This document shows, piece by piece, positions 11,872 to 24,019 of a stretch of DNA of 64,000 bases (within the stretch, counting starts at the first letter, position 1; every line of letters begins with the position of its first letter). A program made the translations under genes and the position numbers. The notes under the pieces are model-generated. The model had not been told where the DNA came from, did not search any database, and was given only the letters and a program-made list of their open reading frames with translations. This stretch comes from Parapristionchus giblindavisi. Lineage: Eukaryota; Nematoda; Chromadorea; Rhabditida; Diplogasteridae. The DNA is taken from the NCBI GenBank assembly GCA_943737045.1, contig CALSFV010000230.1, positions 930,001 to 994,000 on the forward strand, in the 5' to 3' direction.

Positions 11872-14800
11872 TCATTTGTCATCTTTAGGACGAGTTACTG
11901 TAATATATGGGATTGGTTTAGGTTGTCTCTGAGTCATGATAGCCTCATATACACTTCTGTCTACAGGAGGAGAATGAGAACGTTCTACCTTACGAAGACG
12001 ATGGAAGACAAGCGTGTCACATGAGAGAAGAGCCACTGTATCCTCCATGGTTGCGAAACCGATGATCTCATTGTCTACCTTAAATCAATCAATAAATTAA
12101 TCAGCCAATCAATAATATCTCTATTAGAGCAATCAATAACTACCGTACATCTTCGTCGTCCTTGTCAGCGCGCATAGTGAGCACCTACAATAGGGGTATA
12201 CAATCAATCGATAAAGATATAACAATCAAATGAAATCATACCTGCATTGGGCACTTGTTATCGGCCTTGGTATGAGCTCGCTTTCTTACATCACAATATC
12301 GAATCAAATCTGAGAATACGAGATATTAGTTAAGGGATCATTCGTCGTCTAACAATAACACACCCCAACTCTCCGCTCTGGCAATACTTTCTCGTAGACA
12401 GCGAGAGAGAGAGGTAGCAAGAGAGCATGGTCAGAGCGGAGAGTTTCGAAATAGTACGGGTGTGCATTAAAAGATGAATGGCTTACTTATTGTTATGGTA
12501 AACCATCCCATAACGACGATGGTATAAAGAGTATTTTCGTCTTAACTTATGATCAAGACACAGCATTCACGAGGATGTATGAGCACCATAGGTCGAATAG
12601 CTACGTTACACATTTGTCTAGTTTTTACAAAAAATCACAAAATGCGCTTGTGTTTTCGCCAAAAAAGCCCGGTCAGACTTCGTAGTTTGCAACGAACTTT
12701 TCGCCCTATGATGAGCACTCCTCACCTCCAAGCTCTCCATTTGTCTGCCAGTACACATAAGCATTAGTATTCTGATCGACAATCAGGGCGTATCCACCAT
12801 GGGGAGACACAGAGGCATAGCGGCGAAGTGGTTTGCCAGTCTAAACTTTATTATTATTATTATTATTATTATTATGTGGTGCTCAAAAGTAAGGAAAAGG
12901 AAAGAAAATGTAAGCGAGATAACGTGTAAAACGAGAAGAGTTTTCTCCATTTGTCTTTTCTTTTCGCAACTTTTCAACAAATCATTAGCGATTTAGTGGA
13001 GTGATCATTCACAACAATTCATAATTCAAAATGAAAAAAAAGCAATAAACGCAGACGATTGGGAATACAATCGACTATATCTAACTGACTTCTAAAATGA
13101 CAACTAACATACAATAAAGAGAGAAAGAGATAGAGATAGACACACAGGGGTAACCCATTTCGTTGCCATACCTTGTCAATCTCTCCTGTTCTTTACTCTC
13201 TACCTCTGTCTCTCTTCTATCTCTCATTTTCATCTATCTCTCTACCCCAACCCTTAAATTTCGCTGCACCGTTCATCTCTCTCTCTCTTCTTCTATCCCT
13301 TTCCTTCATCGAAAAGGAGCCATTTATAGTCTATAGTTACTCTCGTTTCTCTGCACACTCTCCATCACTCATGCTCTCTCACTTCAAACACGCGTACCGA
13401 AACTCAATGAAATTGCATCACTCGGGTCAAATAGAACATCGGAGCAGTCAACGAATTCAATCTGCGAATGTTAAATGCACACCACGAGTTAATTTTACTT
13501 TCTGCTCAGGCCAACATTTCCAGTAGACAAAGAAAGCGAGATAGCATTGCCAGAGCGGAGAGTAAAAGAATCTCGAGGTGTGCCATCAGCATAATTTCTC
13601 ATCACGGTTCCAAAGCGGTATGAAATCAGCATAAATATATCTGACAATTACAAACATATTGTATTTTATAGTAATTGTCGAATGAGCAAATAAATGATCT
13701 CACCGAAACATGACCAAACGCCTTGAGTAATTGGCCATAGCGAGGCGGGAATACCTACAATGGGACAATCAATAAATAAATTAATTAATTAATTAATTAA
13801 TCAATACCTACTTCAAAGTAGACTTAATCAATCATTACTCACTTCAAAGTTGAATACATGTCCATCATTACCCTCTCGTATACACACAGCTCGAGTGAAC
13901 GATAGAGGAGGGAAGGCACGAGCGTTGAACAGAATCTGCTTGCCCGTTAGATCACACTGAACAGGACAGAATTCATTATTGTAGGTATAGTCATAAAAAG
14001 GGGCGGGGCTTAAACCACCCAACTCAAACCACTCTCGCTATGTCACCTCGTAAATCTATCGCATCTAGCAATATCTCGATAGTAATTACAATCAGACCAT
14101 GACGCCCTCGTCAATAGATACCAATATCTACATACTCAATATCATGTAAAGACAGTGAAGTAATAAAGCTCGATTGATCACCATATTTTCGTGTTTATAA
14201 ACTACATTAAAGATCAAAGATCAAATATCGATTGACTAACATAGTGTTCAATATTATTGGACTTCTCATGTAGATAGTACATAGCCTTCTCGGTTCCATC
14301 AACATCACATTCCTCTATGCCATCAGTGACCGTTCCCGTACCCTCTCCAGTCGTCCAGTACACCAGAGGCTGAATGAATAGCAATCATTATCGATTAAAA
14401 CTTTCAAAATATACGCAAGTACAACAAACGTTCGCATTCTCGCCCAAACGACATGTCAACCTTCTTGAAAAGTTATACAGTATGACGCAACAATTACAGT
14501 ACGACACTCTCACCAGTTCTTTATCCACAAATTCCTGTGATTCGAGTGACTTCATCAGCATATCGATTCCTTCCACATCCTCTTCCTAAACGCAAAAAAT
14601 CAATAAACATAAATTAAAAAATTAATAAACTTAATCGAAATAAACATACATATTTGCCACGCTCATCGTTCTTAATGAAATATGGCCACTCGTCATCATT
14701 GGCCTTGCGCATTTCAAGTTTCAGACTGCAATATATCGATTGATTGAATGAGGAATAATCAATAAATCGATAAAAGAATAATCAATAAATCGATAAATCG

Positions 14801-16466
14801 TACTGTCTGCATCCTTCGGTAGGTGGCAATAGTTCAAAGTTGCCTTCATCGATTGGTCCACCCAATAGTCCGTTGAAGATTACCTAAAGGTAATCGATAC
14901 AGTATACTAGATCTGCCGTACCCCCCCCCCCGGTAACCTACAGTCTTCTTCGCTCTAATTTTGAGATTGACCATCGATGAATCAAATTCGATATCCTCGT
15001 CCTTGAGTGCAAATGCGTCTTCTTGCTCAAGCCTGCAATGTACATAATGACAAGATTTTAAGCATAAATCACTTTTTTTTAAATTTAAAACCGTATGATC
15101 TCACCTGACCATTGCAGTGACATCTCTGCCCTGTTCTGTCCAGCCATAAACAATCTTGAACTTGGCACGATCTAAACAATATCGATTGGTTATCGATTGA
15201 TTGATACGGTATTATTAGCTCACTCTCTTCCTGTTCTTGCTTGTAAGCACTGAGTGGATCGTCTTCCTTACGATCCACATGCTCATCGTCGATTACCTCA
15301 AATAACAAACAATTGACATCGTATTTTTAAAAAATCAACGACTAATCGATAATTGATCGAGCTACAGTATACCCAAACTAATCGATAATTGATCGAGCTA
15401 CAGTATACCTTGGGTGGTTTGGATGAGATGACAACGAGGTGTTCGCATGATCGATCGAATCCAACCATCTCAATATCACCCGGGATGAGCACAGACTTCG
15501 CTCGCTTCAACGTCCATTTGTGCTCCTTTGGATCAGCTTAAGAACAGCGCATACCGTATACCGACAGTTCAATCAATCGATACTCACCAATCTCTACCGT
15601 AATCCATCTGATGAGATTCTCGCTAAGACGATCGTCGTCGTAATCTTGCACAGCCTGTAGTGAGGAATTTGTGATAACAAGCATGATATAAGTCTCTACA
15701 TTGCACAATATTTCTCTTTTCGAAAAAATCTATAGGTCCACCAATCAATAATATCTGGGCTACCGTACCCTGAGACAGACGTCGATCGTCTGTTTGCCCA
15801 TCGTGAGTCTCGCATCCACAATGTAGAACCCGAAATCAGCGTCTGAAGTCAGCAATTCCATTAATGCCTATAAATCAATAAGGCAATACTCACCCGGAGG
15901 AGGACGATCACATCCAGGTTTCGTGCCGGGAGCCTGCGGTCCGATGACTCGGTATTCAAAGAATGGCTGGAATTAATCGATAATAAGTGCTGATAATGAG
16001 AAAATAGTATATAATTCTGACATACATCCCATTTCTCTCTCGCTGTATCAGTCTCGTAGAAAGTGAGGACACGACCGCCATCGCACACCACAGCACACGT
16101 CATAGAGACGAATTGAACCTGAATCAGGCACAGGATCAGGGAGCAAAGGTACTGTAGATTATGGTTATAGGTCGAAAAGTACGTTACAAACTACGAAGCG
16201 TGACCGGATTTTGAGCCGAAAATTCGAAAAACCTAACCGCATTTGGGAGTTTTTGTTGAATACATGACATTTGCATTTTAGATAAAAATCACAATTTTTT
16301 CTTCCGCATTTTGGAAACGTGCAACCTAGCTATTCGACCTATGGTTATGGTAGAAGCATGATACGGTAGATGGATGACTTACTGATGGTGGCAGTGATCG
16401 ATCACGACGAGGAGGATAGAGTGTCATCACTTTCGCAAAATCGCTTATGCTGAAATCCTGGAAATG

Positions 16467-16516
<50 letters not shown>

Positions 16517-18093
16517 GATACAAATACAAGTATATGCAAGTTCATCGCACTTCTACGATAGAGGGTTGCCAGAGCGAAGAGTAAAATTAATTCGGGCGTG
16601 CCTTTAAATATTCGGTAGCATTTCATGAAAAGTAAAAAAAAAGAAAAGCTAACAGGTAATAAAATAGAAATCTGTGAAAGGAACTTGTACTTGTACTAGT
16701 AAGAATGAATTATTATAAATTATATAATTTGTTAATAGTAGGGTTGAGATTCACTGTTTCATAGTCACGAGCCTCTATTTAATGGGGCTGGCTAACTTCA
16801 GTAGAACCCCCATTAAGTTAGATCAACTAGTGTTAAAATTCAGCGAAAAAAAAGAGAGAGATCAAAGATTAAGAGATCAAGAGTTCAAATAGATCGTACT
16901 CCACTATCGAATTTAACCAAGTGGAGATTTCCATCATCAAGAATGAGGAAGAGCTTTGTTTGAATATTGGAACGAAGTGTGTAGGGATCGACGACCAGCA
17001 TATTAGTCTGAAATAGAATTACCAATAGATATTGTGTTTGTATAGGAATATTAAGATCCTTTATGTCATTGAATCTTTTTTGAATCAGCCGCATGCATGA
17101 ATACGCGAGGTTTCTCTGTAATCTGTTAGCCGATGTCCATGCATACGGCATCTTCAGAGGTCATGGACCCTTCATATCGGGGTGCATCATGAATAATCAA
17201 TTAGCCAACCTCAGAAAGGAGTCTGAGATGCTGCACTGATGTTTGCTTCATGTTCGGAGGATGATTGTACACTGTAATTGTCATTTAGTTCATGTATAAT
17301 ATTACTCCATATCTTGTCATTGATATATGAATATATCGTATCTGACTGTGTTTAAGGCGATGTAGCACTATTAAACATATTCGATTTGATAGACCTTATA
17401 TGTGTTAACTTTATGTACACCTATATTTCTACCCTATATTATCTCTTAATTGGTTACACTAAGCTCTTCCTATCATTTCACTCTCTCACAATCTAGTTCA
17501 TCCGCCAAACATCTCTTCCATATACTCCCTCATATACCAATATCCGCTTAGGAAATGCATTTCAATGTAATCCATGGCTTCAGTTCATTATACTAACAGG
17601 ATGGACACTTTAGTAGTCATAACAACCGAGCCACTGAATCGACCTCCAGTGGCACTCGAGAGATTAAACGGGGCAAACTTGCACGTATAGCAACTACACT
17701 GGGATTGTCGCGCAAGTATCAACAACGAGGCAAGTCGGCCGCAAAATACTTTGAAACGGTTGCGCACACTTTTCGTAATGAGCAACAATGGAACAATGTT
17801 AAGCAATTTCCGGTCAACTTGCTTCGTTGCTGTTACTTGCGGGAAACTCCAGTGTAAACATATTTGCGTAATAGGAGAATAAGTTGTAGAAGTAACACGA
17901 GATCATACAGAAATGCATACTTACCCATCAATGAAAGACGAACACGTGCAGAAGTGAGAGTATTCTCTTCCTTCAATTTGTATCCTACGAATTCACGTTG
18001 TTGCTTCAGTGCACTCTCAGCAACTCCGAGAAAGAACTGCTTAGGCTGATGTGGAGGTGCCTTAGCACTCGATGAAGAAGCTTTGTCCGTCAT
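11872..18093 (-). CDS. NUDCD1: NudC domain-containing protein 1, ~21 exons
   Basis: NUDCD1 (CML66) is a CS/p23-like co-chaperone-type protein linked to Hsp90 clients and the COPI/dynein pathway. Exon 1 is 17925-18093 (FVGYKLKEENTL, matching FEGYKLSLE), then coding exons near 17240, 17005, 16450, 16120, 15960, 15855, 15655, 15530, 15300, 15170, 15035, 14950, 14880, 14725, 14587, 14365, 14015, 13850, 13755, 12840, 12310, 12170 and 12080. Landmarks: LFLILDDGNLHLVKFDSG, CAVVCDGGRVLTFYETD, GFYIVDARLTMGKQTIDV, a CS-like middle part with KTVIFNGLLGGPIDEGNFEL, EWPYFIKNDERGKYEEDVEG, PLVYWTTGEGTG, DGIEECDVDGTEKAMYYLHE, then RYASVSPHGGYALIVDQNTN and VDNEIIGFATMEDTVALLSC before the stop. These follow the human protein in order. 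Exon borders inside 17250-16900 were not all resolved. The ATG lies 3 nt after ttatatttctag. Confidence 0.9.
12358..12471. mobile_element. Hairpin MITE, family A, in NUDCD1 intron
   Basis: Arms ctctccgctctggcaatact and agcatggtcagagcggagag with outer caccccaa / gggtgtgcattaaa. A right-half remnant of the same family is at 13527-13582 and another at 16551-16607. Confidence 0.8.
12582..12700 (-). repeat. Dispersed repeat family B, inverted copy
   Basis: Contains ccataggtcgaatagctac ... cttcgtagtttgcaacg, the reverse complement of the copy at 16163-16345 (acaaactacgaag ... gctattcgacctatgg). Other copies: 44307-44390, 50570-50680, 57722-57790, 61076-61165. Confidence 0.75.
12849..12874. repeat. 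(TTA)n microsatellite
   Basis: Eight TTA units in a NUDCD1 intron; open in both directions as poly-Ile or poly-Asn, which makes spurious frames here. Confidence 0.95.
16163..16345 (+). repeat. Dispersed repeat family B, longest copy
   Basis: Runs from acgttacaaactacgaagcg to gctattcgacctatggttat and includes ccgcatttgggag. Lies in a NUDCD1 intron. The ends are themselves weakly inverted, so this may be another non-autonomous element. Confidence 0.7.
16469..16516. repeat. (TTA)n microsatellite
   Basis: About 16 TTA units beside the NUDCD1 exon that ends at ~16460. Confidence 0.95.
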
Positions 18094-18096
18094 CGA

Positions 18097-18108
18097 CTAG
18101 AAATATAA
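18097..18108 (-). promoter_or_regulatory. Acceptor-like site 3 nt before the NUDCD1 ATG
   Basis: Minus strand ttatatttctag|tcgATG: a good 3' splice site three nucleotides before the start codon, the best trans-splice acceptor candidate in the window. Confidence 0.5.
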
Positions 18109-18601
18109 CCATGGTAAAGAAATAAAACGAAAAACATGTCACAGAATCGAGCTTATTATGCATTTGAAACAGGGTATAAGATAAGATCGCGAGGTTCACC
18201 TACATTAGGACATTTTTGTAAAGTGACAAATCTGTGAGTAATACTTCCGTAATAATAAACATAACTTGAACACTTCATAAACTTAAAAACTTGTTAAAAT
18301 TCTAAAGCAAAGCTCTTTGCAAAGAGGAAATCTGCGCGCATTTTGAGTGCGCTCCTCATGTATACGGTAGATGCAATTTCATCTATTTGCCGGTTCTGAA
18401 TCCTGAACTAACTTTTCTTTACTTGATCTTTGATCTTTTCAGATTTGATTTATTTACCTGCATTATAATTTTGAAATCAAAATTATTTCGACATGTCTTT
18501 CGCAAGGATATAGATTTTTTTTTTATCAACACAATGATTCTTGCTACCATTTTCTTCTAGTTTGATACACAGTGTTCTGGTTCAAGCCATTTTGTTTCCA
18601 T

Positions 18602-18690
18602 AGCCAGACAAGCGAAAGACGATTGCATTTGAGAGAGTTTCTATGTTGAGCGGTCGTTTTCGCTTTCAAAGTCTATAGAACATTGTGGAT
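18602..18690 (-). repeat. Dispersed repeat family C, minus copy
   Basis: Contains gagagagtttctatgttgag and cggtcgttttcgctttcaaa, the reverse complement of copies at 24850-24972 and 58866-58992 (ctcaacatacaaactctctc). The plus copies are near-identical to each other; this one is diverged. Confidence 0.8.
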
Positions 18691-18828
18691 AGTATACAGT
18701 CCCGCACGTTCGCGCTCCCTAAACGCGGCCCGCATGCCGCATCGATGAATACATTTTTTCAAATATTTCATTGGTTGTGATCGTTGTATCATCAGATAAT
18801 ATTAATATCACCGCAGAAACGAAAATTT
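18690..18828 (+). mobile_element. Left arm of a 7.7 kb inverted pair
   Basis: From tatacagtcccgcacgttc through gcgctccctaaacgcggc to aatattaatatcaccgcag. The reverse complement is at 26249-26405. The GC-rich core (gctccctaaacgcggc) is repeated at 18849-18880. Could be terminal repeats of one large element or two inverted copies of a small one. Confidence 0.75.
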
Positions 18829-18940
18829 TTGGTTGAGTGTGGACAACGTCGCACGTTTGCGCTCCCTAAACGCGGCATTTGCGGCCCGCCGCGGCGCGCA
18901 GCGGGCCGAATCATGCCGTTTCGTAAGCGCGACGGGCTGT

Positions 18941-19083
18941 GCACAAAAGTTTTTACTCTATTGCTGAAATTTTATCTTTGTATTTTGATCTTTGATCTTT
19001 GTCCACAATTTTTCAAACAATGGGCGAACCTACTTTGTGATGACGCATGCACAATTGAATGATAAGTTAGGAAAATTTGCCTC
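18941..19083 (+). repeat. Direct repeat copy 1 (gatctttgatctttgt type)
   Basis: Matches 19863-20041 over acaatttttcaaacaatggg, cgcatgcacaattgaatgat and aagttaggaaaatttgcctc. Copy 2 carries an extra ~35 bp. Confidence 0.8.
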
Positions 19084-19862
19084 TGATTTAATTATGGATA
19101 TTACAGTTTCTTTCCAAGAGCGACAAGACTTTTGGTACAGGCCGGCAATCAAATAGAGTTCCCATAATTAATTAATTATTATGAGTACATCTCTATAATG
19201 CCAAAGAATTGTCCCTTAGTCTTTCATCCCTGAATAATTCATTATCGTTTGCGTTATCATATTCATTATCACTTCACCTTTCTTTTCCATCATCACTCGT
19301 TTAATTGTTTATTCATGAATATGTATAAATATTATTATTATTATTTAAAGTGGGGATGGTATAAGTCAGTGACGTATTTTAAGTAGGATTTAAGTTTGGA
19401 AATACCTGAGAGACCGAGTAATTTTTGGATATTTCTCTCACCAGTCTTCATTCATTAAGATAATAAACTACATGATGTGTTCACCGTAATTTTTTTCTTT
19501 TCTTCGCCCAATTTTCAGCGTTTCTATGTTTTCAGCTCTTCCTGAGGTATGCTGCCTCTACATCTTAAATTGAAAGAGGAAGTTAAAGATATCCTGCATT
19601 ATACAAATCTTGCATTTGCATTGTTTTTTTTTAAATATCACGAATTTTCTATGCATATTATGTGTCATTTGCTGTACAAAATAAAATAATAAATAAAATA
19701 AAATAATGTAATAAAATAAATACTAATATAGATTTTCTTTGCTTCTGTCTCGGTTGTGTTTTTGTTTTATTTTTTAACCTGCGCTTTTTCTCTTTCACAT
19801 CTCTCGTCCCTGCGCCTCTTTTGATGAAATCTCTTAGGTTCAAAGCTCCTAAATACACTCAC

Positions 19863-20041
19863 AGAAGAGTTTACTCTATATCGCTGAAGTTTGATCTTTG
19901 ATCTTTGTATTTTGATCTTTGTTCTTTGTCCATAATTTTTCAAATAATGGGCGAAACCTATTTTATGATGACAATGAAGAACTAAGAAAGTAGTTTCACG
20001 CATGCACAATTGAATGATAAGTTAGGACAATTTGCCTCTAC
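19863..20041 (+). repeat. Direct repeat copy 2
   Basis: Second copy of the 18941-19083 sequence, about 0.92 kb away, with cgcatgcacaattgaatgat conserved exactly. Between the two copies I see no gene. Confidence 0.8.
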
Positions 20042-20378
20042 GTCTGCAGAAATCACTATAGTATTGATAACAAGATAGGATGTGGTTCCGTTTCAGTGCT
20101 AGATCAGTGATAGAGTGGCCAGATGATCAGACGAGATCGATGGGCAGAGACGCAGAGAGTCATCGCGCGCACTGAACTCGATATAACACCACTATTGGAA
20201 CGGTTGGCGGGCGGGGATAACTTCACTGAACAAAAACATTAAAAAATTTAAAATTAATATTTTTTACAAAATAAAGATTCTAAATTGCTCTAATAAAACA
20301 CGCTATCTGAGAAAGTCGACATAGGTGCGGTATCGATGAAAAATAGATTTTTCTGTTTTATGTATGATAATTACAGGC

Positions 20379-20579
20379 TCAATGAGTGAAGTTCACCGGA
20401 CCTGGAAATTCCTTAAAATTGAAAATTCGCTTCAGGGGATGACCACAGAACGATTTGGCGCCTTTTCCTAAAAAGTTTATTTCGAATCCAATCGATTCGG
20501 GAGTCGGTGAAATCGACTCCTTGGCTAATTCTAAGAAACAACTGTCGAGGAGAGTTTCTTGATCAACGGTCAACGAAGG
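20379..20579 (-). CDS. Exon-like frame, left arm (unknown family)
   Basis: Follows the acceptor catttccag on the minus strand and reads PSLTVDQETLLDSCFLEL, then LAKESISPTPESIGFEINF and LGKGAKSFCGHPLKRIF to a stop. The right-arm copy (22554-22763) keeps the frame with a few amino-acid changes and a different last ~10 residues. No family recognised; upstream exons not found. May be a last exon captured in the palindrome. Confidence 0.35.
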   Translation of the reverse strand, partial: PSLTVDQETLLDSCFLELAKESISPTPESIGFEINFLGKGAKSFCGHPLKRIFNFKEFPGPVNFTH

Positions 20580-20849
20580 CTGGAAATGGGAATTTTCGAA
20601 AATAATTTCACATTAAATTAATTCTTACTATTTTCCCATAGCCCAGGTAGATTTTTTATTTGCTCAATATCTTCTACATATTATATTACACCTTCAGTTT
20701 AAAATTCATAATTTAAAAAAAAATACATTTAATGTGAACGAATCCGTTTTGTAACGGCAATCTGAATTGTGGTGTGCCCAGACGACGTTTCCTAATTCAT
20801 CAATTTGGATTTTCTCTAGTTTTAAACACATTTTACCGCTATTCTCGTC

Positions 20850-20969
20850 ATGCCTGAGGTAAACAACTACTCCTTGTCTTCGGAGTGCGCCTGCACGGTT
20901 TATGTGCTGATCACGTTATTGATCGTACTTCTCACGTATGTTTTATTCACTTATTCGTGTACGAGCTAG
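20850..20969 (+). CDS. 39-residue putative membrane micropeptide, left arm
   Basis: ATG to TAG. Begins MPEVNNYSLSSECACT and continues as a hydrophobic segment (VYVLITLLIVLLTYVLF) long enough for one membrane span. The right-arm copy on the opposite strand keeps length and frame with a Pro-to-Thr change at residue 2. Arms are so similar overall that frame retention alone is weak proof; a GTATGT donor inside the frame leaves room for splicing. Confidence 0.3.
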   Translation: MPEVNNYSLSSECACTVYVLITLLIVLLTYVLFTYSCTS

Positions 20970-22164
20970 CTTACGAAGTAGTTACCATACTCACGCCGTT
21001 CCGTGCTATTTCTAATCGGCATTATTGACTGATCAGAGAATGAGAGAGCACGTAAATTATTTTGTTTAAACGAGAAAATACGGATATTAGATTGGATTTT
21101 CAATAATTTCTTTGCTGCCTTCTACTTATCATCTGCTGCTTCTACAACATACATCTCATGAATGTCTACATCGAGGTATTCTACTGGGTTCTGGATGTAT
21201 GAACAAAGCGGGTTGTAGGGTAAAGCGAAACTCGATGTCTTTGTTATACATATATTCAATTATTCAATAAATGGTAATGATTAAAGAGTCGCTCCCGCAA
21301 CTCCCGAAGAATTAGAACGTCGCGCCCGCAACGCCCGCGAGCGTCCGGAGGAGCAGGCTGCTCCCCATTGATCTCCTACTCTATATCGATTTGCTATGTG
21401 CTTATTTTTAAAATGTTTTGTTAAAATAAAAGAAAATAATCAATGATAGTTACTTGTAGTTACGCTTTCGAGGGAACATGATGATTTGAAAAACTAGGAT
21501 ATATTGCGATTTTCGCCAATATTATTCTACTAGAACCTGAAAATGTTTTACTGATAAGCGAAAACGTTGTGTAACATCCGAGCAAAATCAGATATGAGTG
21601 GTATTGACGAAAAATTGGTTCAATCCTTGTTCTAGTTGAATAGTATTGGCGAAAATCGCAAATTAACCTAGGTTTTAAAAAGCATCATGTTCCCTCGAAA
21701 TCGGAAATACATGGAACTGTCATTGATTATTAACTTTTATTTTAACAAAACATGAAAAAAAACACATAATAAATCGATAATCGATATCGACATATCAAAA
21801 GAAGTGAACAACGGCATCCTCCTCCTCGGGACGCTCCAATTCACTCTCGAAGCATTACTATTTATTGAATAAATATGTATAACAAAATTATCAAGACAAC
21901 TAGTTTCGCTTTACCCTACAACCCGCTTTGTTCATACATCCAGAACCCAGTAGAATACCTCGATGTAGACATTCATGAGATGTATGTTGTAGAAGCAGCA
22001 GATGATAAGTAGAAGGCAGCAAAGAAATTATTGAAAATCCAATCTAATATCCGTATTTTCTCGTTTAAACAAAATAATTTACGTGCTCTCTCATTCTCTG
22101 ATCAGTCAATAATGCCGATTAGAAATAGCACGGAACGGCGTGAGTATGGTAACTACTTCGTAAG

Positions 22165-22284
22165 CTAGCTCGTACACGAATAAGTGAATAAAACATACGT
22201 GAGAAGTACGATCAATAACGTGATCAGCACATAAACCGTGCAGGCGCACTCCGAAGACAAGGAGTAGTTGTTTACCTCAGTCAT
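22165..22284 (-). CDS. Putative membrane micropeptide, right arm
   Basis: Inverted copy of the 20850-20969 frame, starting MTEVNNYSLSSECACT with the same single hydrophobic segment and stop. See the left copy. Confidence 0.3.
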   Translation of the reverse strand: MTEVNNYSLSSECACTVYVLITLLIVLLTYVLFTYSCTS

Positions 22285-22553
22285 GACGAGAATAGCGGTA
22301 AAATGTGTTTAAAACTAGAGAAAATCCAAATTGAAGAATTAGGAAACGTCGTCTGGGCACACCACAATTCAGATTGTCGTTACAAAACGGATTCGTTCAC
22401 ATTAAATGTATTTTTTTTAAATTATGAATTTTAAACTGAAGGTGTAATATAATATGTAGAAGATATTGAGCAAATAAAAAATCTACCTGGGCTATGGGAA
22501 AATAGTAAGGATTAATTTAATGTGAAATTATTTTCGAAAATTCTCATTTCCAG

Positions 22554-22763
22554 CCTTCGTTGACCGTTGATCAAAAAACTCTCCTCGACAATTGTTTCTT
22601 AGAATTAGCCAAGGAGTCGATTGCACCGACTCCCGAATCGATTGGATTCGAAATAAACTTTTTAGGAAAAGGCGCCAAATCGTTCTGTGGTCATCCCCTG
22701 AAGCGAATTTTCAATTTTAAGGAATTTCCAAGTACCGGTGAACTTCATTCATTGAGCCTGTAA
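22554..22763 (+). CDS. Exon-like frame, right arm (unknown family)
   Basis: Plus-strand counterpart of 20379-20579 after the acceptor catttccag. Differs from the left copy by E/K, S/N and S/A, then by an indel that changes the tail to PSTGELHSLSL. Confidence 0.35.
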   Translation, partial: PSLTVDQKTLLDNCFLELAKESIAPTPESIGFEINFLGKGAKSFCGHPLKRIFNFKEFPSTGELHSLSL

Positions 22764-22845
22764 TTATCATACATAAAACAGAAAAATCTATTTTTCATCG
22801 ATACCAAAAAATATCCGAGTTGTTGAATTCTCTCAGATAGTGTGT

Positions 22846-24010
22846 TCTCTTGGTACAGATTTCTTGTGAAAAAGTCGACATATCTGCTAAAGAAAAGAGG
22901 CCAGAAAAATATTTAGTTGATGTAGTGAACAGTTTATGTGGTGCACTCAAACTAATACTTATGATAACCTGCTAATGACTTTAATAAATGTCGTGATGAA
23001 TTACATAAAATGCGATACAACAACTTAGGTAGCTAAGAAATAGCAATTAATTATTACATACCGAGAACGAACGAATTAATACTTTCTCGGAAAGATTTAA
23101 CTGTGTGGCAAATATTTAATAGAACTATTTCTAAATTTGTTCTAATTGTCAACAACCCGATTTGAATCGCTAATTAAGCTAGGGTAATTTACAGAGATAT
23201 GCATACAAGATCGCTCCTTTCGCAAAAAAGTTTGCGATTTTGTAATGATTTAATTTGACGCTAAAAACATTATGATCATGGTAGATTCTATAACTACAGT
23301 AATATCTCAATTAGATCTCAGTGACCGTATACTTAAAATTGCTAACATTAGAGTTATTTTCATTGCGTTTTATTTTTAGATCGTTAACTTTATTCCATTT
23401 TCACTTCAAATACAAACTTGTAAGATTCATTGCATCAAGATAAAGTAGTATTATATTCTCCACCTGTATTCTTTTTAGTATCTCTAATGTATTCAATTGT
23501 TTTCTTACTTTATCGGTGAAGTACTCTCACTTGTTGTAGTTTTGGCATATGCAGTAATCGTCATCTTTAATTTGTTTTTCTCCTTCCAAGAATAAATATT
23601 AAATCTCATTGTACGAAACGCTGCTACGATAAGATGCACTAAAATGTTTATGATAATTCTAGATATAAATTCAGTTCACGTCAATTAAAATATGGCAAAC
23701 GATTCTTCATCAGCTTTATCGATGAGTTTTTACGAGGAAGTATACGCTAAAGATGTAGCGTTTCTGTAATCCACCTCGGAAAATTAAACTTTCCAACCGA
23801 CTAACCGGACCGATTGAATGTACGGCGTGGTATCCACTCGAACATGGGTTACTATTACATGATACGTTATCTACATAAACTCTAGAGCCCTGGCTTATAC
23901 ATCGATATATAGCTCCGCCCATTTCTGATTAACCATTCTGTACATAGTGATTCTGACTCCACCCATTTAACTTCGCGGGGTTGGACACCGATTGCAAACA
24001 AATCACCCAA
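22846..24010. other. No gene seen
   Basis: AT-rich sequence with short frames only, none with splice context or recognisable motifs. Confidence 0.5.
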
Positions 24011-24019
24011 AATCTTTAT

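Larger units (their letters stand above)
20297..21533 (+). repeat. Left arm of a 2.5 kb near-perfect palindrome
   Basis: Reverse-complement match to 21628-22845 with scattered substitutions and a small outer indel. The arm holds an outward-facing exon-like frame and an inward-facing 39-codon micro-ORF. Spacer between the arms is about 94 bp. Confidence 0.92.
21628..22845 (-). repeat. Right arm of the 2.5 kb palindrome
   Basis: Reverse complement of 20297-21533. The outermost match is aacac[ag]ctatctgaga, separated from the main arm by an indel near 22807-22830. Confidence 0.92.
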
